Assembly: GCA_013287405.1 (NCBI GenBank)
Contig: JABDDW010000006.1
Location: 1 to 35,447 of the forward strand
Direction of reading: 5' to 3'
Length of the DNA stretch: 35,447 nt
DNA from: Deltaproteobacteria bacterium
Lineage (GTDB): Bacteria > Bdellovibrionota > Bdellovibrionia > JABDDW01
The position numbers were made by a program, and so were the translations under genes. Of the stretch, positions 8,414 through 15,071 are shown piece after piece; the first letter of the stretch is position 1; the number at the start of each line of letters is the position of its first letter. The notes beneath the pieces were generated by a model, which saw nothing but the letters and a program-made list of their open reading frames with translations, was not told the DNA's origin and did no database searches.

Positions 8414-9250
8414 ATGAAACCCACAATTACGGTTAAAAACTTCATAGTTCCGGAGGCGCTGCAAGCTTTTATGGAGTATGCGATCGGAGAAATTCTTAAA
8501 GTAGCTCCTTACGACTCCCATATTGACGCTGTCGTCAGTAAGGAGAGGACAAGTTATTTGATGACAATAAATATTTTTTATCCTGAGGGCAAATTTACCA
8601 GCGTGGCCCAAAATTCTGATTTGAAAAAGACGGTCACTCAAGGAACAGCGGATATTTTTACCCAAGTGAGAGGTTGGTGGAAATCTCGTTTTTCGCAAAA
8701 GGACAAAGAGGCTTCTAGAACTGACTGGGCCGGCGATTTTCATCGAGGTGACATGGGTCAATTTGCTGAGGAATTTCAGCCAGCCACGAATTTCACGAGT
8801 GGTTCGCCCTCACCTGGTCAACAAGATAAGAAACCTCTGAGGGTTTTAGTTGTGGATGATGACGTTGAGTCTGTAACACCCCTTGAGCTCTGCTTAGAAA
8901 AGCTTGGCTGTGAAACCTTTATCGTAAATAATGGATATGAAGCGATTCATGAGATGATCTCCAGCGACCGAGTTTATGATGTGGTCATTCTTGATTGGAA
9001 CATGCCTGGGATGAATGGGGGGCAGGCGCTCATTAATGCGCAAAAGGTCATTATCCATGCGCCCACAGCCGTGAGTCATTGGGATGAGGAGAAACTCCCA
9101 ATTATTACTTATTCTAGCAAGGCCCGTAATGAAATAGAGATCCCAAATTGTGCCGGTTTTGAGCATATTGGACACTGGGAAAAGCCTATCTCCTTTCTCC
9201 AGCTCTTAAATCAGGCCACAGAAACATTTGCGAAAATAAATGCAAATTAA
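8414..9250 (+). CDS. RaiA/HPF-like domain fused to atypical receiver
   Basis: 278 residues; ATG 8414 is preferred because GGAAGGAG (8401-8408) stands 5 bases before it. The N-terminal 95 residues (ITVKNFIVPEALQAFMEY; a central beta strand with INIFYPEGKF; then a long helix ending QVRGWWKSRF) have the beta-alpha-beta-beta-beta-alpha feel of the S30AE/RaiA/HPF ribosome-hibernation family. That assignment is by pattern and is moderate. A disordered linker (about 96-140) joins it to a receiver with D148-D150, phospho-acceptor D194 (ILDWNMPGM), I-T-Y-S-S at 231-235 and lysine K257 in G-H-W-E-K-P. The receiver matches that of the preceding gene. If the family call is right, phosphorylation could govern ribosome binding or hibernation. 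I do not know of a described example. Confidence 0.75.
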   Translation: MKPTITVKNFIVPEALQAFMEYAIGEILKVAPYDSHIDAVVSKERTSYLMTINIFYPEGKFTSVAQNSDLKKTVTQGTADIFTQVRGWWKSRFSQKDKEASRTDWAGDFHRGDMGQFAEEFQPATNFTSGSPSPGQQDKKPLRVLVVDDDVESVTPLELCLEKLGCETFIVNNGYEAIHEMISSDRVYDVVILDWNMPGMNGGQALINAQKVIIHAPTAVSHWDEEKLPIITYSSKARNEIEIPNCAGFEHIGHWEKPISFLQLLNQATETFAKINAN

Positions 9251-9269
9251 CTTTTGAAAGGAAGGCCAA

Positions 9270-9413
9270 ATGGTCTTAGAAAAAAATAGAATGCGATTTG
9301 CCAATAGGTCCGTCAAAGAATTAGAAAGAGAAGCAGATCTAATTTCTTTAGATCTTAAAACTGCGGAAGATAGTGAGTCCGGAGAGACTCAAGAGCTTGG
9401 ATTATTCGTTTAG
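9270..9413 (+). CDS. small hypothetical protein, 47 residues
   Basis: ATG at 9270 is preceded by GAAAGGAAGG (9256-9265), a strong ribosome site, and sits 19 bases after the RaiA-like/receiver gene, so it looks like the last gene of that operon. The product is charged and without hydrophobic segments (MVLEKNRMRFANRSVKELE, then an acidic tail ending LGLFV). No family recognised. The clear ribosome site and position support translation; function is unknown. Confidence 0.55.
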   Translation: MVLEKNRMRFANRSVKELEREADLISLDLKTAEDSESGETQELGLFV

Positions 9414-9596
9414 CGCTTCAAATCATACTTTTGATGACGACTTTGTGTGGTTACTCAAAATTATGACGCCCGGCTAAGTGGTTTAAATGCTTAATCATAT
9501 TAATGGCTTATGCTCTTTTAGTTTGCTGTGTTTCTGCCGATAGATAAATGTCGGGCTAAAGCTTTGCGTCTCCCTACTTAGGGAAAGGAGCCCACT

Positions 9597-9893
9597 ATGA
9601 ACGAGAAAATTAAAATCAAGGTTGAACCTGAGCTTAGAGACTATCTGCCAAAGTACCTCGAAAGCCGAAAAAAAGATCTTGAGCGGCTGAGAGATAGTCT
9701 TTCCAAGCAGGATTTTAAAACTCTTGAAACAATAAGTCACAAGATTCGCGGTCATGCTTTGAGTTACGGATTTGTTCCGCTAAGTGGAATCTGTGCTTTG
9801 ATTGAACGGGCTGCGATTGAAAAAAACTATGAGGTCATTGTTTCGCAGCTCAACGAATACAGGGACTATATTGAAAAAGTAGAAGTCAATTAA
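9597..9893 (+). CDS. Hpt-domain phosphotransfer protein
   Basis: 98-residue, all-helical protein with GGAAAGGAG before its ATG. The segment I-S-H-K-I-R-G-H-A-L-S-Y-G-F-V-P-L (from residue 46) follows the Hpt pattern H-x-L/I-K/R-G-x-x-x-x-x-G-x-x-x-L, with H48 as the expected phosphohistidine. It is the only Hpt module seen in the window and lies beside eight receiver modules and a hybrid kinase, so it is the natural shuttle between the hybrid kinase receivers and the OmpR-type regulator 48 bases downstream. A short perfect stem (TCCCT-ACTT-AGGGA) lies just before its ribosome site. Confidence 0.8.
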   Translation: MNEKIKIKVEPELRDYLPKYLESRKKDLERLRDSLSKQDFKTLETISHKIRGHALSYGFVPLSGICALIERAAIEKNYEVIVSQLNEYRDYIEKVEVN

Positions 9894-9940
9894 GGTATGT
9901 AACCCATAAGGAGTTATCTAACCCATTTAAGGATAGATTT

Positions 9941-10675
9941 ATGTCGTCTAAAATTCTTCTGATCGAAGATGCTGAAGAGTCAAAAGACCTGGTGTGCGGA
10001 GCGCTTGGTTCATCTTTTGATGTGAGTTGGGCCTTATCTATCAAAGATGCGCAGGAGCAGGTAAAAAAAAATAAATTTGATCTTATTATCCTCGATGTGG
10101 GTTTACCCGATGGAGATGGATTTCAGTTCTACTCACTCCTAAAAGCCAATGATGAAACTAAAGGTATTCCTGCTATTTTTTTAACGGCTAGGGATTCTAT
10201 TGGTGACAAGGTCATGGGGATATCCATGGGAGCAGAGGACTACGTTATAAAACCTTTTTCCCCCCTCGAACTCAGGGCGCGAGTGGAAATGCGCATAAAA
10301 AAGAAATTGGAGCGTACGGAGGAAGGTAAGATCATAAAGAGAAAGGGATTTGAACTTAATTTACCAGAACAAAGGGCCTTCTTAATCAGCGAAGGTGATA
10401 AAACGGATCTTCAGCTTACCTCTCTTGAATTCAAAATTCTTGTTCTTCTTGTTACCCGTGAAGAAACCATCTTTTCAAGGGATCAACTTTTAAATCAAGT
10501 TTGGGGGGGCAACACCTTTTTGACTGATCGCTGCATAGATACCCATATTTACGAACTCAGAAAAAAACTAGGTAAATTTGCAACTTGGATCCAATCTGTA
10601 TATGGTCAAGGTTACAGATTTTCGACGAAAGCATCGGAGTCTTCCGGTAAAATAATCTTAAAAAAAGCGGCTTAA
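9941..10675 (+). CDS. OmpR/PhoB-family response regulator
   Basis: 244 residues: an N-terminal receiver (acidic E9, D10; phospho-acceptor D52 in IILDVGLPDGDGF; switch T82 in FLTARD; K104 in V-I-K-P-F) and a C-terminal winged-helix DNA-binding domain. The latter has LTSLEFKILVLLV, the recognition-helix region D-R-C-I-D-T-H-I-Y-E-L-R-K-K-L and the wing motif V-Y-G-Q-G-Y-R-F. All receiver landmarks are present. AAGGA precedes the ATG. It is the only DNA-binding output in the two-component island, so it is the likely transcriptional end point of the relay and a candidate for the direct repeats upstream of 7866. Confidence 0.93.
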   Translation: MSSKILLIEDAEESKDLVCGALGSSFDVSWALSIKDAQEQVKKNKFDLIILDVGLPDGDGFQFYSLLKANDETKGIPAIFLTARDSIGDKVMGISMGAEDYVIKPFSPLELRARVEMRIKKKLERTEEGKIIKRKGFELNLPEQRAFLISEGDKTDLQLTSLEFKILVLLVTREETIFSRDQLLNQVWGGNTFLTDRCIDTHIYELRKKLGKFATWIQSVYGQGYRFSTKASESSGKIILKKAA

Positions 10676-10786
10676 TAATCCCTCTGAATTTTGATGAAAT
10701 TTTGACTTACCAATCATTCTTACTTGAAATCCTTAGATTATCCTTAAACCAGGTCTAAATTTTTGATCTTTGGCGAAAGGATAGAT

Positions 10787-11605
10787 ATGATTGAATTTTC
10801 GAATCAAGATGCCTTTAAATTTCGATTGTCGGCCCACGATTTTAAGAGAAATGAAAAACGACGCCCTCAACACCGGGTTCTTGTTATTGAAGATGAAGAG
10901 GAATCTAGCCTACTCGTGCAGGCGGTCTTAAGGTCAATTGACCATCAAATTAGGGTTGAATGGATTAGGACCGCCGAGGGAGCGGAAAGTCTTCTAAGAA
11001 GCGGAAAATTCTTTGACCTTATTATTGCCGATCACTTTCTTGAAGGCAAAAAAACGGGCTTTGATCTCTGGAGGGAGTGTCGAAAAAAGTATTCTAATGT
11101 TCCATTTATTCTCACCTCGGCTCTTGATCCAAGGGAAATTCAAAGCATAACATCTGACGAATCTGAGCACCTTTTTTTCTTGCAGAAGCCCTTCCATGTG
11201 GACGCTTGTAGAAAAATGATCGAGTGGTTTTGGGAGGGCGAGACGGAGCATTTTGAGCCAGCCTACGAAGTGAAAAATGCTCTGAGGTTAAATATGAAAT
11301 ATAAAATGGCGGGGGTAATGCTAGTGGGAGCTCTTGCTCTGTTAACCTCTACAGAAATGGATCTTTCAATAAAATTACCTCACTATAATTCTCCAGTCTC
11401 TAATTCACTAAAAGATGGAGCTATAATTTCACATAAAATAGCTGAGTTGCCCCCACTGAAGCCTTTAACTGGAGTTCGAAGGGGTACTGCCGATTTTGAA
11501 AGGGATTTACTCCTACCTCGTTCCGAAGGGCGTTATCTCGAAAAGGGTCCTGACAGCTCAGATGGTAAATTTGAGAAATATGGTCATGTTATAAGAATGG
11601 GTTAG
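10787..11605 (+). CDS. receiver protein with C-terminal membrane anchor and tail
   Basis: 272 residues; start set at ATG 10787 with GAAAGGA 5-6 bases upstream. Residues 29-150 form a receiver: V-I-E-D-E-E-E-S, phospho-acceptor D82 in I-I-A-D-H-F-L, switch T110/S111, K134 in L-Q-K-P-F. After a charged linker there is one short hydrophobic segment (about 174-188, MAGVMLVGALALLTS). The last 80 residues are polar and have no recognisable domain. The order predicts a cytoplasmic receiver held to the inner membrane, with the tail on the other side. Alternatively the segment could be a buried helix, since it is short for a membrane span. The output is unknown. It closes the two-component island. Confidence 0.75.
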   Translation: MIEFSNQDAFKFRLSAHDFKRNEKRRPQHRVLVIEDEEESSLLVQAVLRSIDHQIRVEWIRTAEGAESLLRSGKFFDLIIADHFLEGKKTGFDLWRECRKKYSNVPFILTSALDPREIQSITSDESEHLFFLQKPFHVDACRKMIEWFWEGETEHFEPAYEVKNALRLNMKYKMAGVMLVGALALLTSTEMDLSIKLPHYNSPVSNSLKDGAIISHKIAELPPLKPLTGVRRGTADFERDLLLPRSEGRYLEKGPDSSDGKFEKYGHVIRMG

Positions 11606-11685
11606 TTTTCATGATATTATGAGCTTATAAAGGTTCCCAGAATTTGTTTTTCCCTTAAGGCCGGAACTAAAGTAAACTAACAGCA

Positions 11686-12045
11686 ATGAAACTCTTCCAT
11701 GCCCATGCTTATTTTAAGGCCGATGATCTCAGGGAGGCCGACCACCTGGCTCGTCTTGCCCGGACTGAGGATTACTTTAAATTTGTTAAGCTTTACGAAA
11801 AACCCATCGGGCCTCATCCCACGGGGATGGTGGAATTGCATTTTGACGAGCCCGCCCATAATTCTGCAGTAAAATGGATTGAAGCTCACCGTGGGCCAAT
11901 GTCGGTGCTGGTTCATGAAGAGACCGGTGACGACGTTCGAGATCATACAGAAGGGATACAGTGGTTAGGCCCGAAAGTGTCGTTGGATTTTGGCTTTTTT
12001 GAATTGATTAAAAGTCGACCGGACCTCCGCGTCCATAAACCTTAG
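11686..12045 (+). CDS. DOPA 4,5-dioxygenase family protein
   Basis: 119-residue protein matching the DOPA-dioxygenase family (PF08883), small iron-dependent extradiol ring-cleavage enzymes best known from betalain-making fungi and from bacteria. Visible signatures are the N-terminal F-H-A-H-A-Y-F (H5, H7), I-G-P-H-P-T-G (41-47, H44), H-R-G-P-M-S-V-L-V-H-E-E-T-G-D-D (68-83, H77) and D-H-T (86-88) before Q-W-L-G. The histidines expected to hold the metal are all there and the length is normal for the family. The physiological substrate in bacteria is mostly unknown. There is no clear ribosome site; the gene stands alone between the receiver gene and a convergent gene. Confidence 0.85.
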   Translation: MKLFHAHAYFKADDLREADHLARLARTEDYFKFVKLYEKPIGPHPTGMVELHFDEPAHNSAVKWIEAHRGPMSVLVHEETGDDVRDHTEGIQWLGPKVSLDFGFFELIKSRPDLRVHKP

Positions 12046-12165
12046 GACTCCCGTCTAGGATTTATCGGCGATATATTTCTTCCTCATCATTATTAATAGA
12101 AATGACGAAAAGTTGGGCATCATACAATGGGGTAGAGTTCAATCGAAGGGTTCTAGTCAGGTAGT

Positions 12166-12666
12166 CTATTTTGCAGGGCTTATAATATCTCCGGTTTGAG
12201 ACATCTCAATTGTCGTGCCAAAGGCAAAAGCGCGACCATGGTATTTCCATTTTTTTTCTCTGAAAAATATCTTGTGATCACAATTTGTTATGGTGAATTT
12301 TTTGACGTGGCCATCTTCATAGAAAAGTAATGGGGTTTCATTTTTGATTCCTGTCTTTACCCCAAAAATTGAAACGATGGCAGGTCGGGCCAAAACACAG
12401 GACATTACATTACCATTTTCGTAAAATTCAACGAGGTGTCCTGATGCTAGGTGGACTTCGACTCCCAAGATGAGTAGGGAGCTGTCTATATCGGCGATGT
12501 AGGATTTGTAATTTCCGTTGGGATAGATTTTTAGTTCCCTATAGCCTGAATTGCAACCCTCCGAAACCTGTGGGTCCAAATCGATTTGTCTTCTATCCGT
12601 TTCTTTTCGTCTTTCAGGGCTAACCGGAATTGCTCTTTCCCGACGCTGGGAACCGCGTCCACCCAT
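12166..12666 (-). CDS. MORN-like repeat protein, hypothetical
   Basis: 166 residues. The N-terminal 30 residues are strongly basic and polar (MGGRGSQRRERAIPVSPERR). Three spaced repeats of the form x-x-Y/F-x-x-N/D-G-x-x-x follow: LKIYPNGNYKSY, VEFYENGNVMSC and LLFYEDGHVKKF. These resemble the MORN_2 / YwqK-type variant repeat, a beta-hairpin module. There is no signal peptide or membrane segment. AAAGGA lies 8 bases before the ATG at 12666. It is convergent with the dioxygenase-like gene. Function not assignable; the repeat call is moderate. Confidence 0.6.
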   Translation of the reverse strand: MGGRGSQRRERAIPVSPERRKETDRRQIDLDPQVSEGCNSGYRELKIYPNGNYKSYIADIDSSLLILGVEVHLASGHLVEFYENGNVMSCVLARPAIVSIFGVKTGIKNETPLLFYEDGHVKKFTITNCDHKIFFREKKWKYHGRAFAFGTTIEMSQTGDIISPAK

Positions 12667-13015
12667 AGGGTTGTCCTTTCCGCAAATGCGAGTTTTTAAA
12701 CCTTAACACAGAGAGTTCCCAAAACTGTAGACCGGATTTGTAAAGGTTATACAAAGAGGCCGAGCACCGCAAAGTAAAGAAGGGTGTGGACTAGAAAGGT
12801 CTACATGGGGATCAAAGGGCTGGGCATGTATCTTGTTGTTTTTGATCTACCTTTAGGGTCTACCTACCATGGCCCAGCAGCCAGTGAATTTTCCTGGGGT
12901 CGTAATTTACGCAGTAAGTCCCGATCAAGTTTCTAAGTGGACGGGCCTCTTACCGCGATTCACGGCAGTTTTCGATGGAGGGGGGCAATACTCCGCTCTA
13001 TGATACCTTTGGCCG
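12667..13015. other. 349-base intergenic stretch with inverted repeats and a small ORF
   Basis: No large gene. Two complementary arm pairs interleave: GATCAAA (12810-12816) with TTTGATC (12841-12847), and GCTGGGCATG (12819-12828) with CATGGCCCAGC (12868-12878, one bulged C). The order a-b-a'-b' means the pairs form either a pseudoknot or two mutually exclusive hairpins. The second arm contains the ATG of the 44-codon ORF at 12869-13003. The layout is what one expects of a structured leader, but no known RNA family is recognised and no promoter is obvious. Confidence 0.4.
12869..13003 (+). CDS. candidate 44-residue ORF
   Basis: ATG at 12869, TGA at 13001-13003. The product (MAQQPVNFPGVVIYAVSPDQ... 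ending GGGQYSAL) has a balanced, protein-like composition but no recognised family. There is only a weak AGGG about 10 bases upstream, and the ATG is inside a predicted RNA stem. It may be a gene remnant or chance; an ORF of this length is not rare by chance. Confidence 0.22.
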   Translation: MAQQPVNFPGVVIYAVSPDQVSKWTGLLPRFTAVFDGGGQYSAL

Positions 13016-13330
13016 TTATTTAGTACGTTTGGGGGACTTGTAGAAGTTTTCTCTAACTTCGGCCTTGGTGATTCTCATTAAGATTCCAGCAATCTCGTAT
13101 TCTTTAATTCTTAGGAGGCGACTTAAAAGTGGAAGGGAATTCATGGGTGGTGATGAAATAGCGCGCTCCCAATTTGAAACAAACTGGGAGGAACTGAAAC
13201 CGAGGGCTTCGGCGATGTTATTCTGACTTAAGCCACGACCTTCACGCTTCCTTCTGAGAAATCTGGCGAGTTCAACGTACTTTTCGTTTTTTAAGTTCTT
13301 CTTTGACATGAGTTTCACCGCATCCTTCAT
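13016..13330 (-). CDS. XRE-family helix-turn-helix regulator
   Basis: 104 residues. Residues about 22-76 form a Cro/CI-type HTH: A-R-F-L-R-R-K-R-E-G-R-G-L-S-Q-N-N-I-A-E-A-L-G-F-S-S-S-Q-F-V-S-N-W-E-R-A. L-S-Q-x-x-I-A is helix 2 and S-S-x-x-V-S-N-W-E is the recognition helix. The 28-residue C-terminal extension is basic. Neither ATG 13330 nor the alternative at 13309 has a strong ribosome site; the longer form is given. No toxin or phage partner lies beside it. Possible targets nearby are the dyad at 13459-13491, in its own upstream region, and the tandem repeat at 13841-13860. Confidence 0.85.
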   Translation of the reverse strand: MKDAVKLMSKKNLKNEKYVELARFLRRKREGRGLSQNNIAEALGFSSSQFVSNWERAISSPPMNSLPLLSRLLRIKEYEIAGILMRITKAEVRENFYKSPKRTK

Positions 13331-13458
13331 CCTATGAATTTAAAAGACCTAATTCCAATAAGAATGTAGGAGGTTATCTCTTTGACTTCAATAAGTAATA
13401 GTTACAGTATTAATTAGATTCTGTTTAAACACCACTCTAAACTTAAGTGATAACTGGT

Positions 13459-13491
13459 TATAGAGCATATTTGTTTAATATAGGCTCTATA
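13459..13491. promoter_or_regulatory. 33-bp dyad upstream of the XRE gene
   Basis: TATAGAGC (13459-13466) and GCTCTATA (13484-13491) are perfect 8-base inverted arms, with ATAT/ATAT adding inner symmetry around TTGTTTA. The dyad lies about 130-160 bases upstream of the XRE start and has no T-run, so it looks more like an operator than a terminator. That the XRE protein binds here is a guess. Confidence 0.4.
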
Positions 13492-13509
13492 CAATTGAGT
13501 TTCAGCCTT

Positions 13510-13542
13510 TAAAAACCGTGGGCTCCCTGGGCGTCGGGAGCC
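13510..13542 (-). terminator. candidate intrinsic terminator of the small membrane-protein gene
   Basis: Read on the minus strand, GGCTCCC (bases 13542-13536) pairs with GGGAGCC (13527-13521): a 7-bp GC-rich stem with an 8-base loop. CACGG and then a run of five T follow, with a trailing TAAAGG. It lies about 30 bases after the stop codon of the gene at 13571-13759. Confidence 0.6.
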
Positions 13543-13570
13543 GATATTCACAGCTAGGCTTTAATTCGGG

Positions 13571-13759
13571 TTAATCCTCAAAAGACTCATTTTGTAGAGC
13601 TCTTTTTGAATTACGAGTTTTCATAAAATAACCACCTACTCCAATGACCGCCGCCATTGCGGGTACCACAGTTTTCCAGTTCAAAAGCCCTGGAGTCCTG
13701 AAGTGGCGAATTGATGGTTTTTTATTTTCGTGTGTCCCGATTCTTTTGTTCTGTTGCAT
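13571..13759 (-). CDS. small single-span membrane protein
   Basis: 62 residues; ATG 13759 is chosen because AAAGGAG stands 7 bases upstream, whereas an in-frame ATG at 13801 has none. A polar N-terminal half (MQQNKRIGTHENKKP) leads to one hydrophobic segment, about residues 31-46 (VVPAMAAVIGVGGYFM), then a short basic tail (KTRNSKRA). No family recognised. It is divergent from the gene at 13930 across a 170-base promoter region carrying a tandem repeat, and is followed by a probable terminator. Confidence 0.6.
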   Translation of the reverse strand: MQQNKRIGTHENKKPSIRHFRTPGLLNWKTVVPAMAAVIGVGGYFMKTRNSKRALQNESFED

Positions 13760-13840
13760 TTCTTGCTCCTTTTGTGAAAAGACCCACTGAAATGATTGCA
13801 AGGCTTTTGCCAGGTTTAACAGCGTTAGAAAAATCCTTTT

Positions 13841-13860
13841 GGGACATCCTGGGACATTCT
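13841..13860. promoter_or_regulatory. 10-bp tandem operator-like repeat in divergent promoter region
   Basis: GGGACATCCT is followed directly by GGGACATTCT: two 10-base units, 9 of 10 identical, one helical turn apart. They sit between the divergent starts at 13759 and 13930. This is the form of a binding site for two protein protomers on the same DNA face. The XRE regulator at 13016-13330 is the nearest candidate; binding is inferred. Confidence 0.45.
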
Positions 13861-13929
13861 TATCATTTTTAACGCCAAATTTACTCTGTTGTTTTTAAAA
13901 TCCTGATAAAGTAAAAAAAGGAGATGTTT

Positions 13930-14421
13930 ATGCTGACAGAATTTAAAGATAAAATTGAAATGCGAGGATTTGGTGCGGCTCATTGGATATTAGATCGCAC
14001 CCATGAGATTATTAAAATCTCTAACTTCACCTTGCAGCAGGTTCAACTCTATTTCAAGAGTGATGCCTACGAAGAAGACTTAGATTATGCCCTTGAACTA
14101 CTCCATATTAATCGTCCTTCGCCTATACCTGATTTGGAGTTGATTAGGGATCGTAAAACTAGGGTTCTGAAAAAAACGGAATTGGTTAAAACGCAAGTGG
14201 CGACCTTTATTAAAATGTCCGCCGTTATTGGCGGAGAAATTGGTGCGAAAATGCATCCTCCGACAGGAGCCGTGGAGGGCATAGTTATTGGAACTGCAAC
14301 CGGTTTCGTTATCGTGAGTGTTGTTGCAGGCCATATTATGCTAAGAAGACTTGCTCAAGGGAATAACAGTTCGTTTTCTATTGAACCAGTAAATCGTGAT
14401 GATCTCATCGCGTTGAATTGA
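13930..14421 (+). CDS. hypothetical membrane-associated protein
   Basis: 163 residues from ATG 13930; AAGGAG ends immediately before an earlier ATG at 13924, so the second ATG, about 6 bases from the ribosome site, is better placed. The first 100 residues are soluble and helical (MLTEFKDKIEMRGFGAAHW at the start). A Gly/Ala-rich segment, about 100-138 (GGEIGAKMHPPTGAVEG, then IVIGTATGFVIVSVVAG), could form a glycine-zipper-like or membrane-spanning hairpin. No family recognised. GNAT follows 6 bases later, so the two are probably cotranscribed. Confidence 0.65.
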   Translation: MLTEFKDKIEMRGFGAAHWILDRTHEIIKISNFTLQQVQLYFKSDAYEEDLDYALELLHINRPSPIPDLELIRDRKTRVLKKTELVKTQVATFIKMSAVIGGEIGAKMHPPTGAVEGIVIGTATGFVIVSVVAGHIMLRRLAQGNNSSFSIEPVNRDDLIALN

Positions 14422-14427
14422 GAGGCC

Positions 14428-14844
14428 ATGAATATTGAGGTTGTAGAAGTATTAGATAAAGAACTTGTTGAGTTCATTGATAAAAAATTAAATGAATTCA
14501 ATTTTGCTAGATGGGACGTTAAAGAGGTCAAACCGTTGGCCGTTAAAGTGACCGGGGAGAAGGGCGAAGTCGTAGCGGGGTCTTCAGCCAGAACATTTGG
14601 GAACTGGATGCTCCTGGATACACTTTGGGTCAGCGATGAAATGAGGGCTCATGGTTTGGGTTCACGAATACTGGCTCAAATGGAAGCGTCGGCAAAAAAT
14701 CGCGGCTGTAAGTTTGTTCTTTTGGATACTCTCAATTTTCAGGCACGACCTTTCTATGAAAAGCACGGTTACCAAGTTCAATGGACTCAGAATTTTTATC
14801 CAAAAACGGGTTGCAAATATTTTATGGTTAAGGAATTAAGTTGA
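14428..14844 (+). CDS. GNAT-family N-acetyltransferase
   Basis: 138 residues. The acetyl-CoA pyrophosphate-binding motif R-A-H-G-L-G-S-R (73-80, pattern R/Q-x-x-G-x-G/A) follows the strand LLDTLWVSD. A conserved helix and strand come next (KFVLLDTLNFQARPFYEKHG), with the A-x-x-F-Y-E-K-x-G-Y motif common to GNAT enzymes. The acceptor substrate is unknown. It starts 6 bases after the preceding gene. Confidence 0.88.
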   Translation: MNIEVVEVLDKELVEFIDKKLNEFNFARWDVKEVKPLAVKVTGEKGEVVAGSSARTFGNWMLLDTLWVSDEMRAHGLGSRILAQMEASAKNRGCKFVLLDTLNFQARPFYEKHGYQVQWTQNFYPKTGCKYFMVKELS

Positions 14845-15040
14845 CCACTCCGGAAGTACCCTCTGTGCTTGCCGGTGATCGGTTCGCCCAAAGGGTTTTA
14901 GTCAACGGTAGCAACCCGTTGACCGGCCGGGAGTGGACCTTTCAAGAAAGCATGGCCCGTGCCACGGCTTTCTAGCGTTCTGTCCAAACGAGACTAAGAG
15001 TTTCTACGAGCGGTATCTCGCGTTATGGTCAATTGGACCC
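14845..15040 (+). other. stem-rich intergenic stretch after the GNAT gene
   Basis: Several complementary arms lie within 200 bases: CCACTCC-GG (14845-14853) with CC-G-GGAGTGG (14927-14936); a perfect 8-bp hairpin GTCAACGG/CCGTTGAC (14901-14923) inside it; AGAAAGC/GCTTTCT (14945-14973) with an inner TGGC/GCCA; and GTCCAA (14982-14987) with TTGGAC (15033-15038). No T-run follows, so a simple terminator is unlikely. It could be a structured RNA or a decayed element. A 44-codon frame from TTG 14841 to TAG 14975 also runs through it. No known family recognised. Confidence 0.35.
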
Positions 15041-15071
15041 ATTCACCCTTGAAAAAAGTAAACCGTTAGTA

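Noticed and set aside
14901..14923. attC-like integron site or intrinsic terminator
   Set aside because: No RYYYAAC/GTTRRRY core pair, no integrase, and no T-run after the hairpin.
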